Shown here one piece after another: positions 25,335 to 36,229 of a stretch of 64,000 nucleotides of DNA. This DNA comes from Phyllostachys edulis (lineage: Eukaryota; Streptophyta; Magnoliopsida; Poales; Poaceae). The notes below the pieces were generated by a model that did not search any database, was not told where the DNA came from, and was given only the letters and a program-made list of their open reading frames with translations. The stretch covers positions 29,919,072 through 29,983,071 of the forward strand of contig CM070568.1 of the NCBI GenBank assembly GCA_036346405.1, in the 5' to 3' direction. The translations under genes and the position numbers were made by a program. How positions within the stretch are numbered: the first letter of the stretch is position 1; each line of letters starts with the position of its first letter.

Positions 25335-25655
25335 TCAAGGTGTTTCAGAGGCATAATCCAAAGCCTTAGCCAGATCCACCTGGTGTGTCAGTTCGGGGGA
25401 ATCTTCGTCTCTAGCGGAGTTGAAAGTACTGTCAAGCCGGGTTGGAATGTGCATCGGGTAATAATGAAACCCGGTGCCATGAAGGCGATGATTGTAGGTG
25501 TAGCGAAGGTGGCGAACTGCCTCCCTTGCCGCATCTTGCATGCCATCATCAAAGGTGTTGCACCGGATCGGAGCGTCAAAGACGTGGAAGACGGTGTCCG
25601 GTGCAAGGTTGGAGTAGATGAGCACCTCAACTCTCCACAGCTGTTGTTCCTCCAC
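25335..25655 (-). CDS. Leader ORF upstream of chromovirus gag, unknown function
   Basis: Between the primer site and gag, the minus strand holds a 106-codon open stretch containing WRVEVLIYSNLAPDTVFHVF, DAAREAVRHLRYTYNHRLHG, TGFHYYPMHIPTR and HQVDLAKALDYASETP. The amino-acid pattern looks protein-like rather than random. Similar segments are familiar from grass transposon-derived hypothetical proteins. It probably extends further upstream in another frame, because the partner leader at 16623-17105 has the same stretch with indels. No catalytic motif is visible. It may be an additional ORF of the element or a captured fragment. Confidence 0.45.
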   Translation of the reverse strand: MEEQQLWRVEVLIYSNLAPDTVFHVFDAPIRCNTFDDGMQDAAREAVRHLRYTYNHRLHGTGFHYYPMHIPTRLDSTFNSARDEDSPELTHQVDLAKALDYASETP

Positions 25656-25909
25656 CTGGTACTTGAATCCTTGAAAGGTTGGCCTCTTCCCAGAACCAGT
25701 GCCGCATCATTTCCCAAAGTATCTCGGCCCGCTTCGATAGAAGGCTCAAGTGGGAAGTAGCGTCCGTATCTCGACCATCTAAAATTTTGAGAAAGAGATA
25801 AGTTAGTAAACATTTTAAAGAGAAAGGTTGAGAATGACTCGATAGACTCAAAATAGTTTTTGCTTTTGAAAATAAGTCCTTAGGACAATTCTAGGGCCAC
25901 GCCCTACAG

Positions 25910-25932
25910 ACGACATGGCTCGATACCACTTT
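25910..25932 (-). promoter_or_regulatory. Primer binding site of the chromovirus
   Basis: The minus strand reads tggtatcgagccatgtcg directly after the LTR end. It differs from the initiator-methionine tRNA complement TGGTATCAGAGCC by a missing A. Confidence 0.75.
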
Positions 25933-28900
25933 TGCTCGGACCCGAACGAAAGATCCCGAACCCTCTGTGTTCATACACCACCCGAGATTTCCGGTGTACA
26001 CGAGCTACAAAAATGATAACATAACCAAATCTCGTGTTTCATTAATAGTAAATCGAGTTCGATACAAATGGGCATGAAGCCAAATAAAGAAGTAAATAAC
26101 ACGGAAATAAAAAGATAGTAGTAGGCGAACGATCCGCCACAGTAATCGTGCGGGGCGTAGTTTAAGCGTCGGTGTCCTCACCGTCCGATAGTAGTCTTCT
26201 CCTGAAATTTTGTTGCATAAAGCAAGCATGAGCACAACTACTGTGCTTCGCAAGTTACACCCAATATGGAATTGTAATGCATGCATAAGGTAAACAAAGG
26301 ACGTTAAGGTGTTATTTTGCGTAAACAAAGCAGCTTTAATTTAAATAATCGTAATAGATTGCAAGGCCATTTTCATACATTAATTAAAATCATATTTTAA
26401 ATGACAATTGAATAATGTGGATAACCTCCACGAAAGGTGATGGATATCCTCCAATCACAATGGCTAACCGCCTAATTTTCCCCACAGACTATCCATCCCG
26501 AAAACATCTGTTGAAACCATTTTAAAACCAAAAACAAGTCTAACTCAAAGTGGCTTTGCTAGCATGTCCATGATCATGACGCGCTATTCAATAGTTTTCA
26601 CTCTGCAGAGTTTGTACAATTTTACCCACACGAGATATTATACCCTTTGTGTCGGCCAATCCACGCTTCCTAAGGCGTGTGAGCAAATATCACAAGGTCA
26701 TATAATGATCTACCTCACAATACTCGTGCCCGCTAAGGTTTCGCTTCCATTGACTAACCATCCTCCGGAGCCCCTCTTGCGCCATGTGGGACTACTTGTC
26801 TAACCAACACCCACTCATACAACATGGCACGAACATCTATGAGGTATCCCAAATTATTAAGCGAGTCCTTCCCATACAGACATGTGGTGGTGCGTTTTGG
26901 CATAGCAAAGGAACGCCAAAGGCCGGTCCTTAATTGACTTGGGCGTCTTTCAAACTAAACCCTGGGCTTTAATCCTAACCAGATTAAACCCGTGCATAAA
27001 CCAGCACCCACCTTTCATCCGTTACACCCAAGTCCAAACCATCTTTATTTTATTTAGTAAAACCACCTTTACAACAACTCTATGGTAAGACAATACCATA
27101 GGTTCAAGTTAAAACAAGTTTGTAAAGATTTGGCTAAATCCTCCCCAAAATCCAAAATCATGGTCTAAGCATTTGCTAAGCATTTCCAAACAATTTATCT
27201 ATGGGGACAAGGGATGACATTTCAATATTCAATATTGGCCATACAAGGACAGTTGGAATATCTAATCATTTAAACAGGAATTTAAAATACTTGAATAAAG
27301 GTATGCATGCACTTAATAATTTGAAAACTGAATTTAAATAACTTTAAAATAGTAGGCTAAGATGATCAAAGTATAACTTGCCTTCGCTGAAGTCTTGAAA
27401 TTCTAATTCTTCGGAAGAATCAAATTCCCCGGAATAGTCGTAATCTAAACGTGAAAATACGACAATCAATTGAAATTCAAATAAATACAAGACGACAGTT
27501 TAAACTAACTCCAAATAAAATAATTATATTTTATTTGGCTAGATAATAATTTTATAAGATTTTATAAATTTGAAACACTCAATTTGGAAACAGAAATAAA
27601 AGCTATGAATTTTGCAAGTTTAAATCCTAAATTTGCAATTTAAATAGTTTAACTTAAAAAGACAAGTTAAACTAATTCCATATAAACTAATTTTATTTTA
27701 TTAAGCTAGATAATCTTTTTATAATATTTTAGAAACTTAATTCACAAAATTTGGAGTTGGAGTTCGATGATATGAATTTTACAAATTTAAATCTAAATTT
27801 GGAATTTAAATGAATTTCTAAATTCTAAAACAGAACTAAAATGAACTCCAAAGTGAATAATTATATTTTATTTAGTTAGATAATAATTTTCTACGAATTT
27901 AGCAATTTGAATCATCTAATTTGGAGCTAGGATGAATAAGTTATGAATTTTACAAATCAAATCCTAAATCATTATTTAAATGATTTTCCCGAATTGTTTT
28001 CTTAAAGGAAATCTATTTATCGCGCCTTCGCTGACGTCAACGCACATAATTCTCCGATTTAAAAAATAAATCGGCGTGTGGGGCCTTTGTGTCGCTGACA
28101 CGCCCATGTGGACCAAGCCGGGGATCGGGCGCCGCGGGGGAGGTGGCGCGCGTGTGCGGCGTGGTGCGAGTGGCGCCGACGTGGCTGAGCCACGAGACCT
28201 CGACGACGGCGGCGCTCGGGTTCAATGAACCGTGAACGGCGGCGATCTAGACTCCGGCGAGGGTACGAGAAGAAAGAGGGAACGCGAGGGTTCAGTGCGC
28301 CACCCACGCCGAGGAGAGAGGACGGAGGTGGCGGCGGACGAAGAAGCGGCGGCGAAGCCGGTGGTCGGCGGCGACGAGCTCGAGGGTCCTCCGGCGAGGG
28401 CAAGGTGCGCCCGATCGCGGAGATGCGCGGCGAATGGTGAAGGCGGCGAGACCAAGTCGATGGGCGGCGGAATTGAAGCTCAAGCCGGGACCCATGCGAG
28501 CAAATCTTAAATTCCGCGTAGTACAGGCGTGAGGGAGTGGGTGAGTGGTGGCGTTAGCCGTGGTGAGGAGAGGCTCCCAATGCTCTCCTTTATAGAGGTC
28601 GGGAGGTCCGGGCGCGAGGATCGTGGGGATCGTCTTGTGACCGTTCTTGGCGATTCGTCTTGCTCCGCGAGAAGAGGGGGAGAAGGGGGAACGAGGGGAG
28701 GTGGGCGCGGGCTCGTCTTGCACGCGCTGGAAGGACGGGCGGTTGAGGCGGGCCATGAGCTTGCCCACGCGGAAATGGCGGAGGCGACTTGGTCGCGTGA
28801 GGACGAAGGGGGGAAGATGATGCGGGACCGTCGGATCTGGATCCGACGGTCGGGAGTAGGTGACGCGGTGGTTTAGATGCCGTCCGATTAGGATCTGGCG

Positions 28901-29322
28901 GTGAGGAAGAGAGAGGTGAGAGAGAGAGAGAGATAGGGAGGTGCGGGGTCAAGTGCGGGCGTTGGATTTAGATCCAGCAGTCCACGCCTAGATGGGTGTG
29001 AGGGTGGTGCGGGCCGCCTTGGGTTTCGCCCATACACTGCTTATGATTTTCTTTTGATTTTCTATTTTAAATATTCAGTTTAATTCATTTAGGCTCTAGA
29101 AAATAGCAAATAAATCCTAAAAATTCTAGGAAAATTCATTAATGACTCTAGGATTATTCTAAACCCAAATAAAATGGTTCTAACTTAAAGTTGATAATAG
29201 ATTTTGAATTAGAATTTATTTTTGGCTTTAACAATTTAAAGACAAGCTTTAAAAATTTCAGAAAATTCACAATTTCAAATAAGTTTTAAACTTTAACCAA
29301 AATTGAAATTTTGGGTCATTAC
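25933..29322 (-). repeat. 5' LTR of the chromovirus
   Basis: It is about 3390 bp and collinear with 17106-20541. The outer end has a changed start (agtaatgaccc in place of tgtaacaccc). AT-rich stretches are identical to the other LTR over more than 200 bp (for example 26334-26597 against 17506-17768). GC-rich spots differ, with many 1-3 bp indels. Confidence 0.88.
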
Positions 29323-29610
29323 TGATGGTCCAAATTTCATGAGCGTTTTCAAGTTGCTCACTCTATTGAACTCATCCGCTTCAAAGCGCCAAATAGAGCA
29401 TTCATAGCTTGGGCATCTAAATGAGCATTACGCTCCTCTTGCTCAAGTGGGGTGTAGTGGATTAAGAGGCATAACGTAACCCTCATTTACGATTTTCCAA
29501 ATCTTCAGACTCATGGCCTTTAAATAAATTGACATTTTAATTTTTCAATAAGCATAATTTGAGCCATCAAAGAAAGGAGCCTTTCCTATAGCAATTCCCT
29601 CACTAGCCAT
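29323..29610 (-). pseudogene. Copia gag, N-terminal part
   Basis: From an ATG at 29610 the minus strand encodes MASEGIAIGKAPFFDGSNYA, YLKAMSLKIWKIVNEGYV and MPLNPLHPT, typical of SIRE-type gag N termini (binding of the element's RNA and particle formation). Stops and a frame change are present (a TGA replaces the expected Trp after YAY). It ends at 29323 at the chromovirus border, inside the region that normally reads HEIWT. Confidence 0.8.
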
Positions 29611-29655
29611 CCTTTTCTCTTTTAGACGGTTAAGTCTAAATCAATGAGAGACCAA

Positions 29656-29667
29656 GCTCTGATACCA
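29656..29667 (-). promoter_or_regulatory. Primer binding site of the SIRE-like element
   Basis: The minus strand reads tggtatcagagc two bases after the LTR end. It is an exact match to the complement of the initiator-methionine tRNA 3' end. Confidence 0.9.
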
Positions 29668-29669
29668 CT

Positions 29670-31240
29670 TGTAGGATCAAGGATAACCGACTAGAGGGGG
29701 GTGAATAGGAGGTTTTTAAACTTTTTAACAATTTAACAATTTTATCGAAATAATAACTTAGTCTAAACAAGTTATACTTCTAGCTATGCAATTTAATCAC
29801 AATGAACAAGCTAGAAATATAAATGCGGAAGAGTAAAGACTAGAAGTAACCACAAGAACACGATGATGTTTTTCCCGTGGTATCGAAGACTTGCCGGTCT
29901 TCACTAGTCCACGTTGAGGAAGCTTGACACCTCAAGCGGCTCCACGGATTAAGCCTTCCTCGATTACTATGGTTGTTCTTCCTCCGCTCCGAGATGGCGA
30001 ACACCAAACCACTCACAATCTTGCACCGGTCTCTTCACAATCTTCTTGAAAAGATCACCGTGCTCTCCGCCAAGCCGTCTAGGAGTGCGGCAACACTCCA
30101 AGAGTAAAAGATCACCGGTCTTCACTTGACGGCACTCAAGTGCAAATGGATCAACTAGGAGTATGAATGCACTTGAATGAATCTCAACCAACTCACAATA
30201 AATGCATAAGAGGTTTTGAGTGTTGAGTGGGTGCACAAGGCTCTATGGATGTTCAATTAATTGTGTCTAGAGCAGTTGGGGGTATATATATAGCCCACGC
30301 CAACAAAAGAGACCGTTGGAGATGAATTCCCAACTTTCAGGGAAAATCGGAACGACCGCAGGCAAAGGAGCGGTCGTACCGCCCTCGGGTCAACGCGATG
30401 CCAACGGCTACAGCAGATACTAAAAATAGATTTACTAGCCGTTGAATGCCCAATGAACGATCACAGCAAAGTCGCGATCGTCCGATTTCCGGTCGTCGAT
30501 TATCTGAACAATCGACCGATCGTAGGGTTTCGCGAATCGCTCAAGATTTGCAATGGTTCGGAAATATTGAACCGGCATACAAAATCGGAATGACCGCGAA
30601 GCAGATGCGGTAGTGCCCAAAAGCGGAACGTCCGATTTCGAGAGGAGTTTCGAGCGATTTTACACTTGTTCTGCTTTTTATTGAACGGCTCATAAAAATC
30701 GAACGACCGCAAAACGGTATGCGATCATTGGAATACGGCATTTGACCGATTTCTATGAGAAGGTTTAAGTCGATTTGCGGCTCTCGGTTTTATTTAACCG
30801 CCACACAAAATTGAACGACCGCATCCCTAAGACGACCGATACCACTGACGATACGACCGACAGTGGACAAGTTCTAAAACCATTCAAATCAATTTAAATT
30901 TCAAATTCAAATGCATGCATGATCCTAAATTGATCCATATGCCACAAGAACATCTTTGTTAAGCTACTAGCTTTGATCCTCTTAATAGTACGGCATTTAA
31001 CCTATAATCCGGTCTTCCAACCAAACTCCTAAGACCGGTAAAATGGAAAAAGAGGAACCTAGACTATTTGTACCTGTCTTTGAGTCTTGTGGATCTTCAT
31101 ATTCTCCTTTGGCATGCATCCTTGCGTTAACACATTCACCAATGGGACTTAACCTCGTAAATACTCAATAAACTTGTTAATCCCATAATCACATATTGTC
31201 ATTAATTACCAAAACAATTTTAGGGTCTAGATGCTTTTCA
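29670..31240 (-). repeat. 5' LTR of the SIRE-like element
   Basis: It is about 1571 bp, collinear with 7920-9486, with the same TATA-like box at 30283-30293. The two copies are nearly identical outside GC-rich spots, which suggests a fairly recent insertion. Confidence 0.92.
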
Positions 31241-32035
31241 CCGGTCGTAGGTCGGTCGAACATGATCACTTCTCGATCGTGAATCGTCGTAAGGAGTTCT
31301 GATGGTCATGACAATATATGAACTGGTCGTATAAGGATACGAGCTAGTTGTAAGTGATAAGGACCTACTTGTAGATCCTATTGCATTAAGGTTCGTCTGA
31401 TATAATTCGTGTGTATTCGGGAATCGTTATGTCCTGCTAGAAGCCGCTAACGACTCGTGATCGGAAAGGAGTTTCCGAGTCACAACTGATTACGCATGAA
31501 CCTAACGGGCCACACATTTAACGGGTTGGGAACAAACGTGTTCGGATAGGATCCGTCATGGGCACTATATAAGGAGATGCTTGAGGCTATGGGTGAGAAA
31601 GACAAGAGATAACGTGAGTTGCTCGACCGAAACCCTAACCACCATCTTCTCAAAAGAGCCATACTGTGCGAGTTGGTGCTAGCACATCGACGTACGGTGT
31701 TTCTTCCCTGTACGTGTGGATACAGTAGAGGCGCTACTACGGTTGCTGTTGTGCTTGAGGACGATCCACGACCTTGGCGAGGAACTCGATTGGTTACTAC
31801 GAGGAGACGATCGACTACGAGCACGATCGACTGCGAGGACGATCGACTACGTTGGACGATTGACTACAACCACTTCATCGATGCGCTCTTCGTTGGACCA
31901 GACTGCTCCAACTCTTCTTCCACTACACTGCGCGTCTGGTGGTAACGATCTTTGATCTCTTGCTTGCATGGCATCCTGGTTTACGTGGTAGAATTTTTGA
32001 ATTGCCAGCTAGTGTAGCCTATCCATATCCCTTTA
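31241..32035 (+). mobile_element. Copia-type solo LTR, segment 3 of 3
   Basis: This continues the LTR broken at 5586 and 7919. It contains a TATA box (ctatataag at 31565-31573) followed by a leader-like stretch, and ends near catatcccttta. Beyond it, the MULE arm resumes with tacgcttaccagagtc. Small plus-strand ORFs here (31619-31955) are likely noise. Confidence 0.6.
31566..31572 (+). promoter_or_regulatory. TATA box of the outer copia-type LTR
   Basis: tatataa in the context gggcactatataaggag, about 1250 bp into the reconstructed LTR. Confidence 0.55.
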
Positions 32036-32226
32036 GTACGCTTACCAGAGTCAGCATACTAGTCCACCTCTGCCCACTCAGCAGTCTCCATACCCCCTCC
32101 GAGCTGACACGTGATCTCCGGACCGGCTCACCTACCCCACGGGGCATGCCCAACGCAAGACATCCAGGTGCACGCGGAGGCAGCCGCAACAAGCAGAGGG
32201 TAGTGGCTCAAACGAGTGAGTCATAA
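32036..32226 (+). pseudogene. C-terminal fragment of the MULE-carried protein, right arm, second part
   Basis: Reading tacgcttaccagag continues the fragment cut at 5118. The frame then gives a Pro-rich stretch, PRGMPNARHPGARGGSRNK, and ends QRVVAQTSES before TAA at 32224. The left-arm copy gives the equivalent tail in inverse orientation. Confidence 0.6.
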
Positions 32227-33209
32227 CGTATCCCGTGTGTAGTTTCTACGTTTTGGTATATTTGTACTCATATTTTATTTTGCTACATTTGTACGACTTT
32301 TTTCCATACATTCCGAGTCACATGAAATCATGAAACCCTAATTTGCGATAAGATGGCCAATAGTATTTTTGATGGCCAATAGCGATGAGATCGGCCAAAG
32401 ATCGTTTTCCAGAGGCAGGGAAAAGTGGCATATTGGAATATTCCACAACCTCTTCTAGACCGCTAATATACCTTGTTGTTAAGACATGTATATTACCAAA
32501 ATGTAACCTCCTTTGAAACATCAATAAATATCAAATAACTAATGACTACATATTGCATATTGGTGCATGTTTTATAGGAGGCTAAGACATGCTAAAGAAC
32601 GAAGGTTCTTAATATTTTTTTTGAAATTAAAACCTTATCATAATCCAAGAAATCTCTTACAAGTTTTCTAATTAAAAGCAACTAAAATTTTTGAAACCTA
32701 AAATCCAAGAAATCAGTTGTTTTTCCATACATTCCATGTCACATAAAATCATGAAACCCTAATTTTCGAAACCTAAAATCCAAATTTTCGCGACCTAAAT
32801 CCTTGATTTTTGAGACAATTCTAGAACACGTATAAAATTGTCAAAACATTACACAACCAAGTCCACCGCGCGAGGAACCTTCAAAATAAATTTCATAATT
32901 TTTGAAGGCCATTTTCTACATTTACAAATTCGTACAAACAATACACTTATATGAAATTGCGAGAAAAAATCTAAATGAATAAAATTATAGCAAATTTACA
33001 CAAGCAAGTACGCTATGTCGGGAGGCTCCATATAACATTTCATAATTTTTTGAACTCATTTGGTATATTTTAACTCGGCTTAGGACAAGTGACGGGCAGT
33101 AGAGCGTCACCGCACGGTGACCGTACGGTGTGTATGTGTCTCTATATATATATAGACGCGGTCAATCCTGTAAATACGTGACAAAAACGTGACAATACTG
33201 CCAAAAATT
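32227..33209. repeat. Right inverted arm, non-coding part of the MULE-like element
   Basis: This is the inverse of 3181-4306, with shared blocks such as acatgaaatcatgaaaccct. The same family of sequence occurs again at 53745-54100. No gene is visible. Confidence 0.8.
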
Positions 33210-33219
33210 ATCTGCGGTA
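33210..33219. repeat. Target-site duplication, right copy, of the outer MULE-like element
   Basis: atctgcggta, a 9 of 10 match to 3170-3179. It lies about 300 bp beyond the MinE stop codon, so the element landed in or near the MinE 3' UTR. Confidence 0.75.
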
Positions 33220-33518
33220 TAACGTTGATGCTTCATCAAAGCACATTACATATTGCAAAATGGTAGATGATAATATAGTTGGTAAAATAGGGGAAATGCG
33301 GACCGATGTTATTTCCTCGTAAACAAAACGGAATAAAAAAAACTTGGAAGAACCCAGAGCCACAGATGTCTCATGTCTGCCAGCTCCAGAACAAAATTCA
33401 AGAATCAAATTACATGAAACGCTCGACCAAGCAACGGGCTAGGTATTTACATCAGACGAGAACATTCTAACATTCTACCCAAGGAGAGCGGAGCACACTA
33501 TGGTACGGATACAAGGTT

Positions 33519-35899
33519 TCAGTAGTTCTCGTTGGGCACGAAGAAATCGAAGGTGACATCGACACTACCTGATGATTCTCCAGTGTCCTTGAAGTCAACA
33601 CCGACGATTTTTCCTCTGTATTGCTCTTCAGACTCCTGGTACTCGGGCTTCACACGGCGCACGGGAACTGTCACAGAATACACGGTGCCAAGGCCAGCAT
33701 CAGTCGAGATATCCACCTGGACATTATCCCGTGATTCTATCTCAACAAATTCTGATAGTGCCTCGACAATGTTTTCGACGATCTTTTTCTTTGCTTCATC
33801 GCTGACTTCACACCTGTCAGAGAACAGTATCATCTTAAGCCTCTGCTTTGCAATATTGGCATTTGAGTTCTCCTTTATGGTTGGTGCGGGGAAGATTATC
33901 CTCCATGCTAATTTCAGACGGTCAAGAAATCCCATGTTGACGACATTGTGGAGGAAGCCTTCCACATCTTGAGTTATAGGAGAAAAGTCCTTCCTTGAAA
34001 GAGCAAAAGTTTGAGTGGAGCTCTGTGAGCAGCTTTGACGCTCAATGCATAGCCGCCTAGGTGTAAGCATGAGGTTGCTAGATCCTCCACGAGGGAAAGC
34101 CAAAAAGTGTGCCTACAAATTCATAGAATAAGCTGTTAGATGATATCCACCATGATTTTTAGACTTTAAGCAATACCAAATACTATGCTAGTGCATAAAA
34201 AGTACATTATAAATGCAATAGTAGCATTTAAATGGGAATGTGAACCAGATGAGAAACTTTGCAATACACTCAAAACAAACCGGCAATATTCACTGAACCA
34301 TCACATAAGACTTAACAGTTTCGATGGGCTTTCAACATGGAAGTCCAAAGGGGTTGTAGTCGGTGGAGAAACGGTACACAAGGGTGAGCAAAATGGAGAA
34401 TAAGATTATTCTGTTCTGATTATTATTAATAATAGTACACACGGCTGACCAAAGGGTACACATGGGTGAACATACAACCTCAGATCTCTGCAAGCATAGC
34501 TGGCGTATTAAAAACAGCATATTAGTAAATTCCTGTACTTTCAGAGTCAAAATTCCAAGAGTGACACGCCGCCAGTGTCAAAACCTGGCATAATCCATCG
34601 GCAGTATTAATTCTAGTATACTAGGTAGAGAATTTTGACAAAGCAACATGACAATCAGGGTATATGTTAGCACATAAAGGCCAGTAACTGTGCCAGAATG
34701 GTGCATTAGTTAATATACAGTGCATCACATATATAAATATATGATTGAAACTTCACTTTCCACAACAAAGGTAGCTTAAAAAAGTGTGCATCCCAAAGAA
34801 GCAAATATCCAATGGAACGAGCAAGAACAACACAAGATCGGAGTAGAAATAACCCACAATTAAGTGAACACCATTCCTATTAAGAACACAACAAATCCTC
34901 AGGAGCTTTCCCTGAAACTCTTGCAGACAAGACAAGCTATGTGATAATAACTACTGCCATACCCCTGTCTGATTTCAGGAGGGACAAAACAAAGCAAACT
35001 TGAGGCTGAGATTTGCTAGAACAAAAGGTTGACACACACCGAATCCTAAATAATGAAGTTCCTTATTTATAGTATACTACCACCATCCGATCAGGCTAGG
35101 TTTTCACCCTCTCCCAAACATACTACCAGGTGCCGAATTTCCGATGTACATCCAAGTATATTTCCGTATTATGGTCGTCAATGCTAGTACCTTTTTATTA
35201 CACATTCACCAATTCCACTTGCTAGTGGAAGAGAACTTGGTTGTGGTGCAAGACGTAACGTGTCACCGGTTACACCTCCTACGTATCCTTAAAAAGATTA
35301 TGTTCTCGAAAAATAAGCCCTAGTAGCTTGAGGACACCTGCGGCTGAAATTTCATAGTGCGCGTTATTAAAATTCCAACAGTTTCTCAAGGACGACCGAC
35401 CATAGACACATTGCGCTCAGAACAAACAAATAGGAAGCCCACCAAATGCCCATGTTTGATTCGCGTTATATAGAAGTAACAAACAAATTCCCTCTAAAAA
35501 GAAGCGTCGAGTGGAACATCGTAGTACTAGATCCAAGACAATGCCGGAGCACGAATCCAAGAAACAAAAGTGCAACTTTTGTACCCATGTCACAAAATAA
35601 GGGGGGCAGCTAATTGAATATGCTGTTTCCCCAGCCAAGAAGAAAGAGAAGCTAATTGATTGATTGTTCATGGTAAAACGAAGTGCATCGAGTACAACAT
35701 CCGAGATGCCATCCCATCACAGGAAAACCTGGTTTCTTTATCCCAGGGTTTTGGGGAAATGGAGATGAGGGATTGGGGAGCGGACCTTGGAGCTGGCGGC
35801 GGTGCGCCTGAGCGGTGGGCGTAGGGCGGACGCGGAGGGCGCGAGTACCGCGCTAGCCTCGCCGCCGACGCGGCAGGAGATGGCCGTCGCCGTCGCCAT
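33519..35899 (-). CDS. MINE1: Plastid division topological specificity factor MinE homologue
   Basis: Two exons: 35899-35786 (38 codons) and 34112-33519, joined in phase 0 across a 1673-bp intron, giving 235 residues. The Ala/Ser/Arg-rich start (MATATAISCRVGGEASA) fits a chloroplast transit peptide. The MinE core starts GFLDRLKLAWRIIFPAP at residue 99 and continues with NIAKQRLKMILFSDRCEVSD, the anti-MinCD and membrane-binding part. The topological specificity part follows with VEIESRDNVQVDISTDAGLG and YSVTVPVRR. A C-terminal extension, as in other plant MinE proteins, follows. By family knowledge it places the FtsZ ring at mid-plastid together with MinD. The start codon is the only upstream ATG in frame. 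A hAT-type element begins only about 150 bp upstream. Confidence 0.95.
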
Positions 35900-36229
35900 G
35901 TGTGCGCGAGAGCAGCTAGGGTTTTTGCCTCTTAGCCCTTCTCCTTTCTGTTGGCTTCTCTGTCTGCTCGCTTGTTCAGTCTTCACTCTGGCTGGACTTC
36001 GTTGTAAGTAGCGGAGGCCAAATTGCCGGCCCGGGCACGATTCGGGGTAGGGATGGCAATCTTGCCCGATTACCCGTGTACCCGCGGGCAAAAACCCTAA
36101 TAGAGATGGGTATGTTCTTCCTTTATTACCCATGGGCATGTTTATGGGGGACAATCTCGCCTGACGGTAAGCGGGCATAAGTGCGGGGAGCCCCACCTGC
36201 ATCTGTTCCACCCGACACCGCCATCCCCA

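Larger units (their letters stand above)
16623..29322 (-). mobile_element. Tekay-like Ty3/gypsy chromovirus with an extra leader copy
   Basis: Reading on the minus strand from 29322: 5' LTR (29322-25933), primer site and leader (25932-25446), gag and pol (to about 20553), polypurine tract, 3' LTR (20541-17106), then a second primer site and leader (17105-16623) fused to copia gag. LTRs start TGTAAC and end CCGACA in element orientation, as seen in the left copy. Lineage is inferred from the long LTRs and a chromodomain-like C terminus. Confidence 0.88.
7920..31240 (-). mobile_element. SIRE-like Ty1/copia retrotransposon, minus orientation, interrupted by a chromovirus
   Basis: LTRs lie at 7920-9486 (3' LTR) and 29670-31240 (5' LTR). 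The primer site is at 29656-29667, and gag starts at 29610 on the minus strand. The rest of gag and pol lies at 12615-16622, followed by a third ORF at 9904-11678 and a polypurine tract at about 9487-9500. The order gag, protease, integrase, RT, RNase H is copia-type. The extra 3' ORF and the pol sequences (for example YRSMIGSLLYLTASRPDI) fit the SIRE/Maximus lineage. No exact 5-bp target duplication was found (gctgg left, ccggt right). Confidence 0.9.
3180..33209. mobile_element. Outer MULE-like element with long inverted arms, split by nested insertions
   Basis: The left arm (3180 to about 4730) and the right arm (about 4870-5118, resuming at about 32036-33209) are inverted copies. Both run from a terminal aatttttggcaNtattgtca through roughly 1.1 kb of AT-rich DNA into a coding stretch. 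The arms share GC-rich subterminal blocks near 3260-3400 and 33090-33140. About 140 bp separate the arms at the centre. The right arm is broken at 5118 by a copia-type LTR, which is itself filled with later insertions. Without these, the element would be near 3.1 kb. No transposase remains, so the assignment rests on the long terminal inverted repeats and the 10-bp duplication. A foldback element is the alternative. Confidence 0.7.

Noticed and set aside
7915..31245. 5-bp target duplication for the SIRE-like element
   Set aside because: The flanks read gctgg and ccggt. They look alike only when shifted by one base, so I did not claim a duplication.
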